Part shown: piece after piece, positions 34,651 to 45,890 of the stretch | Layout: each line of letters starts with the position of its first letter | How positions within the stretch are numbered: the stretch's first letter is position 1 | NCBI RefSeq assembly: GCF_004116335.1 | Contig: NZ_PDKN01000010.1 | Coordinates: 35,147-99,146 of the forward strand | Reading direction: 5' to 3' | Length of the DNA stretch: 64,000 nt | From: Candidatus Marinarcus aquaticus | GTDB lineage: Bacteria > Campylobacterota > Campylobacteria > Campylobacterales > Arcobacteraceae | The notes under the pieces: model-generated | Database searches by the model: none | Told to the model about the DNA's origin: nothing | The model's input: only the letters and a program-made list of their open reading frames with translations | Made by a program: the position numbers and the translations under genes

Positions 34651-35604
34651 ATGAAAATCAGTGAGATTGTAGCACTTGGTCTTTGGCCAGAATCAAAGAA
34701 AACTACAACAAAAAAAGGAATCGATGAACTTGAAGAGTTAGGGTATAACCTCTTTTATATCGGTAAAAATGCAGATCTTTATACGTGTCCGGGTGATGAA
34801 GCAAAAGTTTTATTGGTTCGAAGTGATCGATGTTCTGTATTTGATATTCCTTTAAATTTAGAGATTGAAGGAAAAGGTGTTTCTCAAACGGCTATTTCAA
34901 ACAACGGAGCACAATTTGCAAAAGATGCTGGAATTCGTACAGCCATTCTTTCAGAAAATGTGGATGCTTCTTTAAAGATTGCTCCACGATGTCAAATGAT
35001 GGAGTTGTGTAAACCCCTTGAAGCAGAAATTGATGGTGATGTGGTTCAGTTTGAGTTGATTTTTAGAAACTACTTAACAGGTTCACTGTATGATGCATGT
35101 CAAAATGGAAATGACCCATATGGTTTAGAGCTGACTTCAGATTTACCACAATGGCATAAATTTGAAACACCTATTTTTACGCCAACGACTAAAGGGATTA
35201 AAGATGAGCCTTTAAACTCTGCAACAGTGAGAGAGAAATTCCCTGAGATTGTTACGAGCTTAGAAAAACTTTTTAAAGAGTTTACGCAGTTTGCACTTGA
35301 TAATGGCATTATTATTGTGGACACAAAATTTGAAATTTTTGTAAACTCAAAAGGTGAGTGGGTACTTGGAGATGAGGTATTAACTCCAGAGAGTTCACGA
35401 TTTATCTCTAAAGAGGATTTTGATGCAGGCAACTATATCTCTATGGACAAACAAATCTTACGAGATTTTGGAAAAGAGCAAAATTGGAAAGAGCAAGCAA
35501 AATCGTTAAAAGCAGGTGAGAAGTTAGAGGTAAACGTTCCTCAAACAATCAAAGATAAAATCTTAAGTGGGTACACAACCATACTTAATAGGTTAAGTAA
35601 ATAA
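34651..35604 (+). CDS. purC: SAICAR synthetase
   Basis: 317 aa, of the long form rather than the ~237 aa E. coli type. Conserved blocks: VRSDRCSVFDI near residue 52 (phosphate and active-site loop), VQFELIFRNYLTGS near 129, and VDTKFEIF then EVLTPESSRF near 222-250. It joins CAIR and Asp in purine synthesis. GGAG precedes the ATG. Confidence 0.92.
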   Translation: MKISEIVALGLWPESKKTTTKKGIDELEELGYNLFYIGKNADLYTCPGDEAKVLLVRSDRCSVFDIPLNLEIEGKGVSQTAISNNGAQFAKDAGIRTAILSENVDASLKIAPRCQMMELCKPLEAEIDGDVVQFELIFRNYLTGSLYDACQNGNDPYGLELTSDLPQWHKFETPIFTPTTKGIKDEPLNSATVREKFPEIVTSLEKLFKEFTQFALDNGIIIVDTKFEIFVNSKGEWVLGDEVLTPESSRFISKEDFDAGNYISMDKQILRDFGKEQNWKEQAKSLKAGEKLEVNVPQTIKDKILSGYTTILNRLSK

Positions 35605-35632
35605 TCAAAAAATCACTAAAGGTGTTTTTAGA

Positions 35633-35638
35633 TATAAT
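35633..35638 (+). promoter_or_regulatory. -10 element of purSQ
   Basis: TATAAT in the 61-bp gap between purC and purS, 28 bases before the purS ATG, so purS-purQ may be transcribed separately. Confidence 0.4.
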
Positions 35639-35665
35639 CCCAAAAAAATTAATTGAAGGTAATAA

Positions 35666-35911
35666 ATGAAAGCAATCGTAAATGTAGCATTAAAGCAAGG
35701 TGTATTAGATGACCAAGGAAAAGCAACACATCATGCACTGGACACTTTAGGTTTCAAAGAGGTCGTTAAAGATGTTCGAATCGGAAAACAAATCATTTTA
35801 GAACTCAATGCAACGTCTCAAACACAAGCACGAGAAGAAGTTACAAACATGTGTGAAAAACTTCTTGCAAATACAGTGATTGAAGATTATACAATCGAAA
35901 TTATAGGTTAA
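35666..35911 (+). CDS. purS: FGAM synthase subunit PurS
   Basis: 81 aa, the usual length. Opens with the family pattern VNVALKQGVLDDQGKATHHAL. It bridges PurL and PurQ in the three-part FGAM synthase. Two bases before purQ. purL is not in the window. Confidence 0.92.
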   Translation: MKAIVNVALKQGVLDDQGKATHHALDTLGFKEVVKDVRIGKQIILELNATSQTQAREEVTNMCEKLLANTVIEDYTIEIIG

Positions 35912-35913
35912 TC

Positions 35914-36585
35914 ATGAACGTAGCAGTATTACAATTTCCAGGTACCAATTGTGAATATGATACAAAGTATGCATTTGAAAAATTAGGTGCAAACGTTACA
36001 ATCATTTGGCATAAAGAGACAACAATTCCTGACAATACTGACTTGGTAGTTATTCCAGGTGGGTTTTCATATGGGGATTATTTACGAAGTGGTGCAATTG
36101 CACGTTTTGCTAAAATCATGGAAGCCGTACAAACCTTTGCACAAAATGGTGGAAAAGTATTGGGGATTTGTAATGGGTTTCAAATTCTTTTAGAAGCTGG
36201 GTTACTACCAGGAGCTATGAAAAGAAATGATTCATTACACTTTATCTCTAAATACAACCATTTAAAAGTGATCAACAATGACAACACTTTTTTACAAAAG
36301 CTTGATGTCAATGAGGTGGTTAATATTCCTGTTGCACATCATGATGGAAACTACTTTACAGATGAAGCAGGATTAAAAGCATTAGAAGACAATGGTCAAA
36401 TTCTTTTAAAATATTGTGATGAAAATGGCAATGAACAAAACCTTAATGGTTCGGTTTCTCAAATTGCGGGTATTTGCAATAAAGAAAAAAATGTTTTTGG
36501 TCTTATGCCTCACCCAGAACGAGCAATTGAGTCATTGCTTGGATGTGATGATGGCGTAAAGATGCTTCAAGGTTTTTTTAACTAA
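35914..36585 (+). CDS. purQ: FGAM synthase glutaminase subunit PurQ
   Basis: 223 aa class I glutamine amidotransferase. Nucleophile Cys in GICNGFQILLEAGLLPGA (near residue 87) and the His/Glu pair in LMPHPERAIE near the C-terminus. It supplies ammonia to PurL. Confidence 0.93.
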   Translation: MNVAVLQFPGTNCEYDTKYAFEKLGANVTIIWHKETTIPDNTDLVVIPGGFSYGDYLRSGAIARFAKIMEAVQTFAQNGGKVLGICNGFQILLEAGLLPGAMKRNDSLHFISKYNHLKVINNDNTFLQKLDVNEVVNIPVAHHDGNYFTDEAGLKALEDNGQILLKYCDENGNEQNLNGSVSQIAGICNKEKNVFGLMPHPERAIESLLGCDDGVKMLQGFFN

Positions 36586-36589
36586 ATTA

Positions 36590-36613
36590 AAAAGAGAGTT
36601 TAGGCTCTCTTTT
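36590..36613 (+). terminator. Terminator after purQ
   Basis: AAAAGAGAG, six-base loop, CTCTCTTTT: nine-bp stem ending in T4, immediately after the purQ stop. Confidence 0.75.
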
Positions 36614-36629
36614 ATACAATAGGGAAGCT

Positions 36630-37904
36630 ATGAAATATTTACTTCTATTAATACTTCTTTTTAATATTGCTTTGAGTAATGAGCAATTCTTTGATACTGA
36701 ACAATCCATATTTGAAAGTGAACATCTGCAACAAGAAGAACCACAAAGTAATCTTGAAGATGCTTTGCCTTTAAATGAAGAAGAGGGGACAGAAGAAGAG
36801 ACTCAAATCAATACTTTTATTGAAGAAACAATTGAAACTACCAACTGGTTTGAAGCCATTCCTTATGAAATTCAACAAGATCATGAAAACAATATCTATG
36901 CCAAATTCTTAAATTACCCAGAAAAGATTCATACCTATCAACGCTTTGCAGTTGAGATTGAAGCGCTGATTACAACGACCAATTATACGCATTTAGAGAC
37001 ACGGTTTTTAGGGGCAAAAAATATTGCTTTGATTAACCCTCAATCTCCATGGGAAGCACAAAGTAAAGCCAATACCTTTCATAATCTTTTCTTTTTTAAA
37101 GTCTATTCAGCTAATTTTTCTATGCCACGATTTCAAATCATTTTATACAACAATGATGAAATTGTCGATGTTCTTTATTTAGATGCTAAACCCATAGAGT
37201 ACACAAGCATTGCATTGGGTGATGAACTTTTTACAGATGTCATTGCTGAAGATTTACAAGTGATTTCTTCAAAAACAAAACAGTACAGTAATGATGAATT
37301 ATTGACCGTACTAGAACTTGAAAGCACCAACGGAAACTTAGAAGATTTTCGATTAAAATATGTGGATGAACAACTCTTAATGAGTTTAGAAGAGAGTTAT
37401 CCCAAACAAAAACTGATTTATAATGCCATCATACCTATTTATACCAAAGTGCTTAATTTTAAATATTATGATATTCGCACAAAAACATTTAAAATACTCA
37501 GTGTTCCCATAAAACTAGAAGAGGAACTTGTCAGTACTCAAACAGATTTAAACCCTAATAACAGCAGTGTGGAGCTTTATAAAAAGACTGCAGCTGGAAT
37601 TGCCACGATTCTGTTTTTATTGTTGTATATATTTAAACGAAAAAGAGTCTTTATCGTTTTAGGGCTTGTTTGTTTACTTGTTTTTTATATTTTTGCTAAA
37701 CCCAATAACTCTATAGTCATAGAAGAGGGAACAAAAATCTATATTTTACCAACAAAAAACTCTACAGTATTTCATATCACACAACGAAAGCAGCTTGTAG
37801 AAATTTTAACTCAAAAAGGTCCATTCAGTAAAATCTTGTTTGAAATACAGAACAATAATAAAACCATTGGATGGATAAAGGAAAAAAACATTGTCGAAGA
37901 TTAG
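36630..37904 (+). CDS. Unrecognised envelope protein with C-terminal SH3-like domain
   Basis: 424 aa, family not recognised. Signal peptide about 1-16, an acidic Glu-rich stretch (about 17-70), a large extracytoplasmic beta-rich region (about 70-315), two close transmembrane helices (about 322-338 and 343-360), and a C-terminal segment resembling an SH3b fold (IEEGTKIYILPTKNSTVFH and GWIKEKNIVED). The Glu-rich N-terminus and double helix suggest a membrane-anchored sensor or scaffold. The plsC start lies inside its 3' end, so the two are translationally coupled. Confidence 0.6.
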   Translation: MKYLLLLILLFNIALSNEQFFDTEQSIFESEHLQQEEPQSNLEDALPLNEEEGTEEETQINTFIEETIETTNWFEAIPYEIQQDHENNIYAKFLNYPEKIHTYQRFAVEIEALITTTNYTHLETRFLGAKNIALINPQSPWEAQSKANTFHNLFFFKVYSANFSMPRFQIILYNNDEIVDVLYLDAKPIEYTSIALGDELFTDVIAEDLQVISSKTKQYSNDELLTVLELESTNGNLEDFRLKYVDEQLLMSLEESYPKQKLIYNAIIPIYTKVLNFKYYDIRTKTFKILSVPIKLEEELVSTQTDLNPNNSSVELYKKTAAGIATILFLLLYIFKRKRVFIVLGLVCLLVFYIFAKPNNSIVIEEGTKIYILPTKNSTVFHITQRKQLVEILTQKGPFSKILFEIQNNNKTIGWIKEKNIVED

Positions 37905-38571
37905 AGGAATTTTAACACTCATTCAGTTTACATTGACCGTATCTATTACGATTATATGTATGTATATTTTTAGAAATAATCATCACAAGGTGAGAAAAAT
38001 TTGGACGGCACTTCAAGTGAAGCTTTTGGGAATCAAACTTGAAATCGTAGGTGAACCAGATACCAATGCAGATATGATTATTTTAAACCACCAATCTCTT
38101 TTAGATATCGTGGTGATGGAACACATTCACTCTCGAAATCTTGCATGGGTAGGAAAAAAAGAGATAACAGACTTGTTTTTCTTTGGACACATTATGAAAG
38201 CCCCACGTATGATTACTGTTAATCGTGAAGATAAAACAGGTGTTGTAACGCTTTTAAAAGAGGGGAAAGATAGACTTGATGGGGGGAGACCCATTGCGAT
38301 GTTTCCAGAAGGCACACGAAGTGATGGAACGTACATGAGAAAATTTCGTGCGGGTGCTCGTATTTTAGCAGATAAATATAAACTCAAAGTACAGCCCGTC
38401 GTGATGTTCAATACCAGACAAGTATTGGACTCAAAAACCTTGCATGCTACACCAGGAGTGGTGAAAGTAGTATTTTTAGAGACCATGCAAGCGGGAAAAG
38501 GAACAGATTGGTTTGACGTCGCTGAAGAGAAGATGCGTACTGTTTTTGAAGAGGAAAAGCCTGCATCATGA
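37891..38571 (+). CDS. plsC: 1-acyl-sn-glycerol-3-phosphate acyltransferase
   Basis: 226 aa. Motif I NHQSLLDIVVM (HX4D form, near residue 57) and motif III FPEGTRS near 137 identify a PlsC-type acyltransferase that makes phosphatidic acid. One N-terminal helix. The start is TTG at 37891 with AAAGGA upstream; its stop overlaps the crcB ATG. Confidence 0.88.
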   Translation: MSKIRGILTLIQFTLTVSITIICMYIFRNNHHKVRKIWTALQVKLLGIKLEIVGEPDTNADMIILNHQSLLDIVVMEHIHSRNLAWVGKKEITDLFFFGHIMKAPRMITVNREDKTGVVTLLKEGKDRLDGGRPIAMFPEGTRSDGTYMRKFRAGARILADKYKLKVQPVVMFNTRQVLDSKTLHATPGVVKVVFLETMQAGKGTDWFDVAEEKMRTVFEEEKPAS

Positions 38572-38954
38572 CTTTGACTTGGCAAACCGTTTTAGCTGTA
38601 GGTGTGGGTGGGTTTTTAGGAGCCATTGCTCGCGTTTATGCCAATGCAGCCATTACAAAAGCCGTTCCAGGAGAGTTTCCTGTAGGCATATTGACGGTTA
38701 ATGTTTTGGGAAGTTTTCTTATTGGAATCTTGTTTGCCCTGTTTTTACACTTCAGTTTTCCTACCGCAATTAAAGCCTTTTTAACTTCAGGTTTTTTAGG
38801 TGCACTCACTACGTATTCTACATTTGCTATTGAGAGTTTTCTTCTTTTAGAGAGCTCACTTATACTTGGAATAACCAACATGTTTTTAAACCTTTTTGGT
38901 ACTGTTTTTGCTGCAGGTATGGGTTATAAAATCGTGACTTTCTTCCTTAAATAG
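38568..38954 (+). CDS. crcB: Fluoride exporter CrcB
   Basis: 128 aa, four transmembrane helices, with the Fluc motifs GGFLGAIARVYAN, NVLGSFLIGI and TSGFLGALTTYSTFAIES. It exports fluoride as a dual-topology dimer. No fluoride riboswitch is seen; it is coupled to plsC by ATGA overlap. Confidence 0.92.
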   Translation: MTLTWQTVLAVGVGGFLGAIARVYANAAITKAVPGEFPVGILTVNVLGSFLIGILFALFLHFSFPTAIKAFLTSGFLGALTTYSTFAIESFLLLESSLILGITNMFLNLFGTVFAAGMGYKIVTFFLK

Positions 38955-38982
38955 CCCTATATAATCTTTAAGCATTAAGAGG

Positions 38983-38988
38983 CTATAA
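38983..38988 (+). promoter_or_regulatory. -10 element of tatA
   Basis: TATAAT 30 bases before the tatA ATG. TAGGAGA gives the ribosome-binding site. Confidence 0.45.
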
Positions 38989-39017
38989 TCATGAAAAATA
39001 ATTTGTAGGAGAATGTC

Positions 39018-39248
39018 ATGAGTATGCCTGGTGGTATGGAGTGGGTATTAATTGCACTGGTAGTTTTATTACTTTTTGGTGGTAAAAAAATCCCTGAATT
39101 AGCAAAAGGTTTAGGAAGTGGAATTAAAAACTTCAAAAAAGCAGTTAAAGAGGACGATGAAGAGACAGTTGTAAAAACTGAAGAGAAAATCGAAGACAAA
39201 AAGAGTGAAACTAAATCTGAGTCAACAAACGAAACTAAAAACGCATAA
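39018..39248 (+). CDS. tatA: Twin-arginine translocase subunit TatA
   Basis: 76 aa: one N-terminal helix ([20 protein letters not shown]), a glycine hinge, an amphipathic helix ([18 protein letters not shown]) and a charged tail. It forms the pore of the Tat pathway. Encoded alone, apart from tatBC. Confidence 0.92.
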   Translation: MSMPGGMEWVLIALVVLLLFGGKKIPELAKGLGSGIKNFKKAVKEDDEETVVKTEEKIEDKKSETKSESTNETKNA

Positions 39249-39258
39249 GTGAGAATCG

Positions 39259-40848
39259 TTGCAAAGAGTAGTTAAAAATCATATTGAAGAAGTATTAGAT
39301 TTAAGTATTGTATTGGAAAAACCTAAGGATATCACTTTAGGTCACTATGCAACGCCGGTTGCATTTTCATTGGCCAAAGAGTATCGTAAATCACCAATAG
39401 TGATTGCTGATGAGTTAGCTGCTAAATTTGCAGATTCACAGATGTTTGAATCTGTAAGTGCGGTTAAAGGTTTTATTAACTTTAAACTCTCTAATGCGTT
39501 TTTGCATAAAGCAGTCAGTGATGCCTTAAGTACGCCCGAAGAGTTTGCTAAAGAGGGCTCTAAAAATGAAAAAATTCTTTTAGAGTACGTGAGTGCCAAC
39601 CCAACTGGACCACTGCATATTGGACACGCTCGTGGAGCAATATTTGGAGATACGCTCTATCGTGTAGGAAAACATTTAGGGTATGATATCACCAGTGAAT
39701 ACTACATCAACGATGCAGGTGCACAAATGGATCTTTTAGGTCTTTCATTATATCTGGCAGGACGTGAATCAATTTTAAAAGTGGATGTAGAGTATCCCGA
39801 TCAGTACTATCGGGGGGATTACCTTTATGACATTGCAAAATTGGTTGAAGAAAAGTTCGGAAAAGAGATTTTTGAAGATGCCACACGTATGGATGAATTG
39901 GCACAATTTGCAAAAGATGAAGTCCTTGATTTAATCAAAAATGACCTCTTTAAAATTGGTATTGAGTTTGAAAACTTTGTCAGTGAAAAATCTCTGTATG
40001 TCAATTGGGAAAGTACCAAAGCCAACTTAGAGAAGAACGGTTCTTTATACACCAAAGATGAAAAAGTTTGGATTAAATCAACCCAACTGGGTGATGACGT
40101 TGACCGAGTTGTTGTACGAGAGAACGGGATTCCTACATATTTAGCAGGAGACATTATTTACCATGAAAATAAATTTAATCGACCATACGATAAATTTATT
40201 AATATCTGGGGCGCAGACCACCACGGATACATCACTCGGGTAAAAGCTGCTGTTCAATTTTTAGGGTTTGATCCAAACAGATTAGAAATTTTACTTTCTC
40301 AAATGGTATCACTTTTAAAAGGGGGAGAACCCTACAAAATGAGTAAACGAGCAGGAAATGTGATCTTGCTTTCTGATATTGCAGATGAGATTGGTGCAGA
40401 TGCATTACGTTTTGTATTTTTGACCAAAAAGAGTGATACGCATTTAGAGTTTGATTTGGATATGTTAACCAACCAAGACTCTAGTAACCCAATTTTTTAT
40501 ATCAACTATGCCCATGCACGAATCAATCAGCTCTTTAAAAAATCAGAGTTGACATTCCAAAGCATTAAAGATATCACACTTGAGGGTTTAGAAGATGAGA
40601 GTGCCAATTTGATGTATGAAGCGTTGTTGTTGCCTTCAATATTGGAGGAAGCATTCAGCAAACGAGACATGCAAAAAATTACAGACTATTTGTACTCATT
40701 GGCTTCTTCAGTTCATAAATTTTATAATGAACATAAAATTGTAGGTACACCTAATGAACAAGAGTATCTTAAAGCATTAGCTATGGTCAGTTTAAGCATT
40801 AAAACGGGACTGAAGCTGTTAGGAATAACGGCCAAGGAGGTGATGTAA
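39259..40848 (+). CDS. argS: Arginyl-tRNA synthetase
   Basis: 529 aa class I synthetase. HIGH motif in NPTGPLHIGHARGAIFGD (near residue 115) and KMSKR near residue 361, with the C-terminal DALR anticodon domain. The start is TTG at 39259, ten bases after tatA; the N-terminal add-1 domain would be truncated with any later start. The stop overlaps the ATG of a 38-aa gene. Confidence 0.92.
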   Translation: MQRVVKNHIEEVLDLSIVLEKPKDITLGHYATPVAFSLAKEYRKSPIVIADELAAKFADSQMFESVSAVKGFINFKLSNAFLHKAVSDALSTPEEFAKEGSKNEKILLEYVSANPTGPLHIGHARGAIFGDTLYRVGKHLGYDITSEYYINDAGAQMDLLGLSLYLAGRESILKVDVEYPDQYYRGDYLYDIAKLVEEKFGKEIFEDATRMDELAQFAKDEVLDLIKNDLFKIGIEFENFVSEKSLYVNWESTKANLEKNGSLYTKDEKVWIKSTQLGDDVDRVVVRENGIPTYLAGDIIYHENKFNRPYDKFINIWGADHHGYITRVKAAVQFLGFDPNRLEILLSQMVSLLKGGEPYKMSKRAGNVILLSDIADEIGADALRFVFLTKKSDTHLEFDLDMLTNQDSSNPIFYINYAHARINQLFKKSELTFQSIKDITLEGLEDESANLMYEALLLPSILEEAFSKRDMQKITDYLYSLASSVHKFYNEHKIVGTPNEQEYLKALAMVSLSIKTGLKLLGITAKEVM

Positions 40849-40964
40849 TGAAGTGGTTTTTGATTATTTTAGCAATCGTCGTTGCCTTTGCAATTTATAA
40901 AGGTGAAATGGGTGGTGCCAGAGATGCTGGTGCCAACTATAATAAACTTTTACGTGGACAATAA
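40848..40964 (+). CDS. 38-residue single-helix membrane protein
   Basis: Begins MKWFLIILAIVVAFAIYKG, one transmembrane helix, then a soluble tail ending NKLLRGQ. It has the best ribosome-binding site in the region (AAGGAGGTGA, 40834-40843) and its ATG overlaps the argS stop (TAATG). It ends just before a terminator. Family not recognised. Translation is well supported; function is unknown. Confidence 0.75.
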   Translation: MKWFLIILAIVVAFAIYKGEMGGARDAGANYNKLLRGQ

Positions 40965-40966
40965 AT

Positions 40967-40988
40967 AAAAGAGGGCTTACCCTCTTTT
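40967..40988. terminator. Bidirectional terminator between argS operon and rsfS
   Basis: AAAAGAGGG, loop CTTA, CCCTCTTTT: nine-bp stem with A and T flanks on both sides, serving two converging units. Confidence 0.8.
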
Positions 40989-41300
40989 AGGCAGTTCACT
41001 TAAGAACTCTTCAATAGAGTATTTTTCTCTGTATTTCTCACTCATTAGATGAATAAACATATCGCCTAAGTCGATTACTGTCCAATCTTCATCTTCATCT
41101 GAACGAACAAAATTCTCTCCCAATGGTTTAAGAGCTTCTTTGATGAAAGTCACTAACGAAGCTCCATGTTTAGGGTTCAATGTAGTTGCTACTACAACAT
41201 AATCAACCAAATAGTCATTCTCTTTTAAGTCAATGACCTCAATGGCTTCCGCTTTTTTTTCATCTAAAACTTGAACAATTTTTTCGATTGTTTTATTCAA
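40977..41300 (-). CDS. rsfS: Ribosomal silencing factor RsfS
   Basis: 107 aa, the usual size. Family pattern DYLVDYVVVATTLNPKHGA and DWTVIDLGDMFIHLMSEKYREKY identifies RsfS, which binds L14 and blocks 30S-50S joining during starvation. It follows nadD by four bases, a common gene pair. Confidence 0.93.
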   Translation of the reverse strand: MNKTIEKIVQVLDEKKAEAIEVIDLKENDYLVDYVVVATTLNPKHGASLVTFIKEALKPLGENFVRSDEDEDWTVIDLGDMFIHLMSEKYREKYSIEEFLSELPKRG

Positions 41301-41304
41301 TGTA

Positions 41305-41853
41305 TTACACCTTTTGTATGATAGTTTTTAAATCGTTTTGTATAACATTTGGAATGGCATTCAAATCCAAATCCTGCTTGATTGAAGTGGAACTGACATC
41401 CACATCAATGGGTAAACGTTTGAAGTTTGCATAGAGCAACGGATGGTTGTTTTGTGTCTCTCTGGTTGCTACAACAAACTCAACCATTTGATTTAAGCGT
41501 TCAAATTCTGACCATAAATGAAGTTTTTCTAAGTTATCTTCTCCGATGATTAAATAGATTTTCTCACAAGAGTAGTGCTTTTTAAAGTGTTTTACGGTTT
41601 CAATGGTGTAGACACTTCGGTTTTGTTTTACTTCATAATCAGAGACTTCAATCTTTGCATCTTTTGAAAAGAGCTTGGTTAATAGTTCCAATCGTGTTGC
41701 AGGCGGTAAAAAGAATTCGTGTTTAAATGGGCTTAAAAAAGTGGGCACGATAATTAATTTATCAATGTCTAATTTTTTGAGAGCTTCATTTACAATGGCT
41801 TCATGACCTACATGAGGTGGGTCAAAACTGCCACCAAAAATTCCTATTTTCAA
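41305..41853 (-). CDS. nadD: Nicotinate-nucleotide adenylyltransferase
   Basis: 182 aa. N-terminal GIFGGSFDPPHVGHEAIV (nucleotidyltransferase HxGH) and C-terminal VSSTSIKQDL (SxTxxR-like block, with Lys at the usual Arg position). It makes deamido-NAD from NaMN. Divergent from gap. Confidence 0.92.
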   Translation of the reverse strand: MKIGIFGGSFDPPHVGHEAIVNEALKKLDIDKLIIVPTFLSPFKHEFFLPPATRLELLTKLFSKDAKIEVSDYEVKQNRSVYTIETVKHFKKHYSCEKIYLIIGEDNLEKLHLWSEFERLNQMVEFVVATRETQNNHPLLYANFKRLPIDVDVSSTSIKQDLDLNAIPNVIQNDLKTIIQKV

Positions 41854-41943
41854 TTAACTTTACCTTATACATTGTACTTAAATTATATTATAGCAATTTT
41901 TAGATAAAATATCGAAAATTTAATACTCATAAAAAGGGAAGAG

Positions 41944-42942
41944 ATGGCTGTAAAAGTTGCAATAAATGGTTTTGGAAGAATTGGTCGATGTGTTGCACGA
42001 ATTATCTCTAAAAGAGATGATGTGGAACTCGTTGCTATCAATGATACGTCAAGTGTAGAGATGCTTGAATATCTAACAAAATTTGATACGGTACATGGAA
42101 CATTTGATGGTGAAATCAAAGTAGCAGATGGATACGTAACAATAGGAAAAGTTAAAGCAAAATTGTACAGCACACGAGATGCAAAAGAGTTAACATTCGT
42201 CAGCGATTGTGGAGCTGACGTAGTTTTAGAGTGTACAGGAGCTTACCTTACACAAGAGAAAGCACAAGTCTATTTAGATAATGGTGCTAAAAAAGTGGTC
42301 ATGAGTGCACCAGCCAAAGATGATACACCAACATATGTTATTGGAGTCAATGAGGGTGAATACAAAGGAGAAGCAATTATCTCTAATGCTTCATGTACAA
42401 CAAACTGCTTAGGACCAGTAGCAAAAATCATTGATGATGCATTTGGAATTGAAAAAGGGTTAATGACCACCATTCACTCGTACACCAATGACCAAAATAT
42501 CTTAGATGTAAAACACAAATCAGATAAACGAAGAGCTCGAGCGGGTGCTATGAACATGATCCCTACCACAACAGGTGCAGCTAAAGCAATGAGATTAATC
42601 ATGCCTCAATTGGATGGAAAACTTCACGGACAAAGTGTTCGAGTTCCAACTCCAGATGTTTCTATGGTGGACTTAAACGTTGTAGTAAGCAAAGAGACAA
42701 CAAAAGAGGAGTTAAATGCACTCTTTGAAGCAAAAGCAAAAGAGCTTGCTGGAATTGTAGCTGTGGATAATGAAATGAAAGTATCGTCAGACATTATTGG
42801 AGATACAAACTCAACCATTATTGCAACAGACTTAACGCAAGTAATTGGTGGAAATATGATTAAAGTAATGACATGGTATGACAATGAGTGGGGTTACTCT
42901 TCACGACTTGTTGATATGGCTGTGTACGTATCAAACAAATAA
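41944..42942 (+). CDS. gap: Glyceraldehyde-3-phosphate dehydrogenase
   Basis: 332 aa. NAD-binding [13 protein letters not shown] at the N-terminus and catalytic Cys in [12 protein letters not shown] (about residue 152). It opens the gap-pgk-tpiA-fabI run. Gluconeogenic use is likely in this lineage, which often lacks phosphofructokinase, but that is an inference. Confidence 0.95.
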   Translation: MAVKVAINGFGRIGRCVARIISKRDDVELVAINDTSSVEMLEYLTKFDTVHGTFDGEIKVADGYVTIGKVKAKLYSTRDAKELTFVSDCGADVVLECTGAYLTQEKAQVYLDNGAKKVVMSAPAKDDTPTYVIGVNEGEYKGEAIISNASCTTNCLGPVAKIIDDAFGIEKGLMTTIHSYTNDQNILDVKHKSDKRRARAGAMNMIPTTTGAAKAMRLIMPQLDGKLHGQSVRVPTPDVSMVDLNVVVSKETTKEELNALFEAKAKELAGIVAVDNEMKVSSDIIGDTNSTIIATDLTQVIGGNMIKVMTWYDNEWGYSSRLVDMAVYVSNK

Positions 42943-42950
42943 GGAACTCA

Positions 42951-44147
42951 ATGAAGCTACAAGAGATTAAAAATATTGATTTAGCAGGAAAAAAAGTATT
43001 CATCCGTTGTGATTTTAACGTGCCAATGGATGAGTACAGTAATATTACCGATGACAGACGAATCCGAAGTGCACTCAATACGATTCGATACTGTATTGAC
43101 AATGATTGTTCAATTATTTTAGCTTCACATTTGGGGCGACCTAAAGAGCCATTTGAGGATAAATACTCACTCAAACCAGTTGCAAAAAGATTGCACACCC
43201 TTTTAAAACAAGAGATTATCATGGCTAAAAATGTGGTTCAAGATGACACATTAGAGTTGGCCAAAAACTTACAAGCAGGCGATATTCTTCTTTTAGAAAA
43301 CCTTCGATACAACAAAGGTGAAACAAAAAATGATGAAGAGTTTGCCGAAAAACTTGCTTCCATGGCAGATGTGTATATCAACGATGCTTTTGGAGTAAGT
43401 CACAGAGCACACGCTTCAGTTGAAGGCATCACCAAACATTTTGATGCCAATTCAAAGGCAGCAGGGTTTTTGCTTGCAAAAGAGATTCAATTCTTCCACC
43501 ACATTGTGCATAATCCAAAACGACCATTTGTATCAATCGTAGGTGGATCAAAAGTCTCTGGAAAACTTGAAGCACTTCATAACCTAGTTCCAAAAGTCGA
43601 TAAGATTCTTATTGGTGGTGGAATGGCCTTTACGTTCTTAAAAGCATTGGGACATGAAGTAGGAAACTCTTTGGTTGAAGATGATTTGATTCCAGAAGCA
43701 CTTAAAATCATGGAAGAGGCAAAAAAGCTGGGGGTAAAATTCTACTTACCAGTGGACGTTGTTGCTGCTGAAGCGTTTGATAAAGAGGCATTTGCTAAAC
43801 CAACCACCACTCAAGAGATTCCTAAAAACTGGATGGGACTTGATATTGGACCTGCAACGGCACTGTTGTTTGCACAAGCTCTTGAAGATGCACACACTAT
43901 TTTATGGAATGGACCAATGGGTGTGTATGAGATGGATAAATTTGCCAAAGGAAGTGCAAAGATTTCTCACGCCGTAGCTTCATCGTATGCAACTACGGTT
44001 GTAGGTGGGGGTGATACGGCTGACTTAGTACGAGTAACAGGTGATGAAGATGAAATGACCTTTATCTCTACAGGTGGTGGAGCATCGCTGGAACTCATTG
44101 AAGGAAAAGTATTGCCAGGTGTTAAAGCATTGGTTATTGAGGAGTAA
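42951..44147 (+). CDS. pgk: Phosphoglycerate kinase
   Basis: 398 aa, full length. N-terminal [24 protein letters not shown] near 158, [11 protein letters not shown] near 196 and the C-terminal nucleotide-binding VGGGDTADL. Eight bases after gap and two before tpiA. Confidence 0.95.
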   Translation: MKLQEIKNIDLAGKKVFIRCDFNVPMDEYSNITDDRRIRSALNTIRYCIDNDCSIILASHLGRPKEPFEDKYSLKPVAKRLHTLLKQEIIMAKNVVQDDTLELAKNLQAGDILLLENLRYNKGETKNDEEFAEKLASMADVYINDAFGVSHRAHASVEGITKHFDANSKAAGFLLAKEIQFFHHIVHNPKRPFVSIVGGSKVSGKLEALHNLVPKVDKILIGGGMAFTFLKALGHEVGNSLVEDDLIPEALKIMEEAKKLGVKFYLPVDVVAAEAFDKEAFAKPTTTQEIPKNWMGLDIGPATALLFAQALEDAHTILWNGPMGVYEMDKFAKGSAKISHAVASSYATTVVGGGDTADLVRVTGDEDEMTFISTGGGASLELIEGKVLPGVKALVIEE

Positions 44148-44149
44148 GC

Positions 44150-45686
<1,537 letters not shown>

Positions 45687-45701
45687 ATTTATAAAGGTAT
45701 C

Positions 45702-45801
45702 TTTTAGCCACTATCTGCGTTAAACAAGAGAATTTAATCACTCATTTACTTCAAGTAAACTCCTGGTTAAATTCTCTTGCTGGCCTTGATATTAACTAAA
45801 A
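45702..45801. repeat. 100-bp palindromic repeat element
   Basis: Nested inverted repeat in the fabI-lysA gap. Outer TTTTAG (45702-45707) / CTAAAA (45796-45801), a perfect 13-bp arm pair CAAGAGAATTTAA (45725-45737) / TTAAATTCTCTTG (45767-45779), and a central 7-1-7 palindrome TTTACTT-C-AAGTAAA (45745-45759). This is the layout of a mobile or dispersed palindromic unit; the RNA would fold into one long hairpin. No T-run follows, so it is not a plain terminator. Other copies were not seen in the window. Confidence 0.7.
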
Positions 45802-45890
45802 TCTAAACCACTAAATTTATTTAGAAAAAAAGTTTTAATTTTGAATTCTTGGAATTTAAATTTAAGATTTTAGAAAACATAGGAAAAAAA

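Noticed and set aside
38500..38570. Fluoride riboswitch for crcB
   Set aside because: crcB starts inside the plsC stop, with no untranslated leader to hold an aptamer.
45687..45890. Lysine riboswitch before lysA
   Set aside because: The region is a near-symmetric palindrome without the five-helix core or conserved loops of the L-box, and the family is not typical of this phylum.
45849..45890. Upstream start for lysA
   Set aside because: No ribosome-binding site and not part of the family N-terminus; AGGA before 45891 gives the better start.
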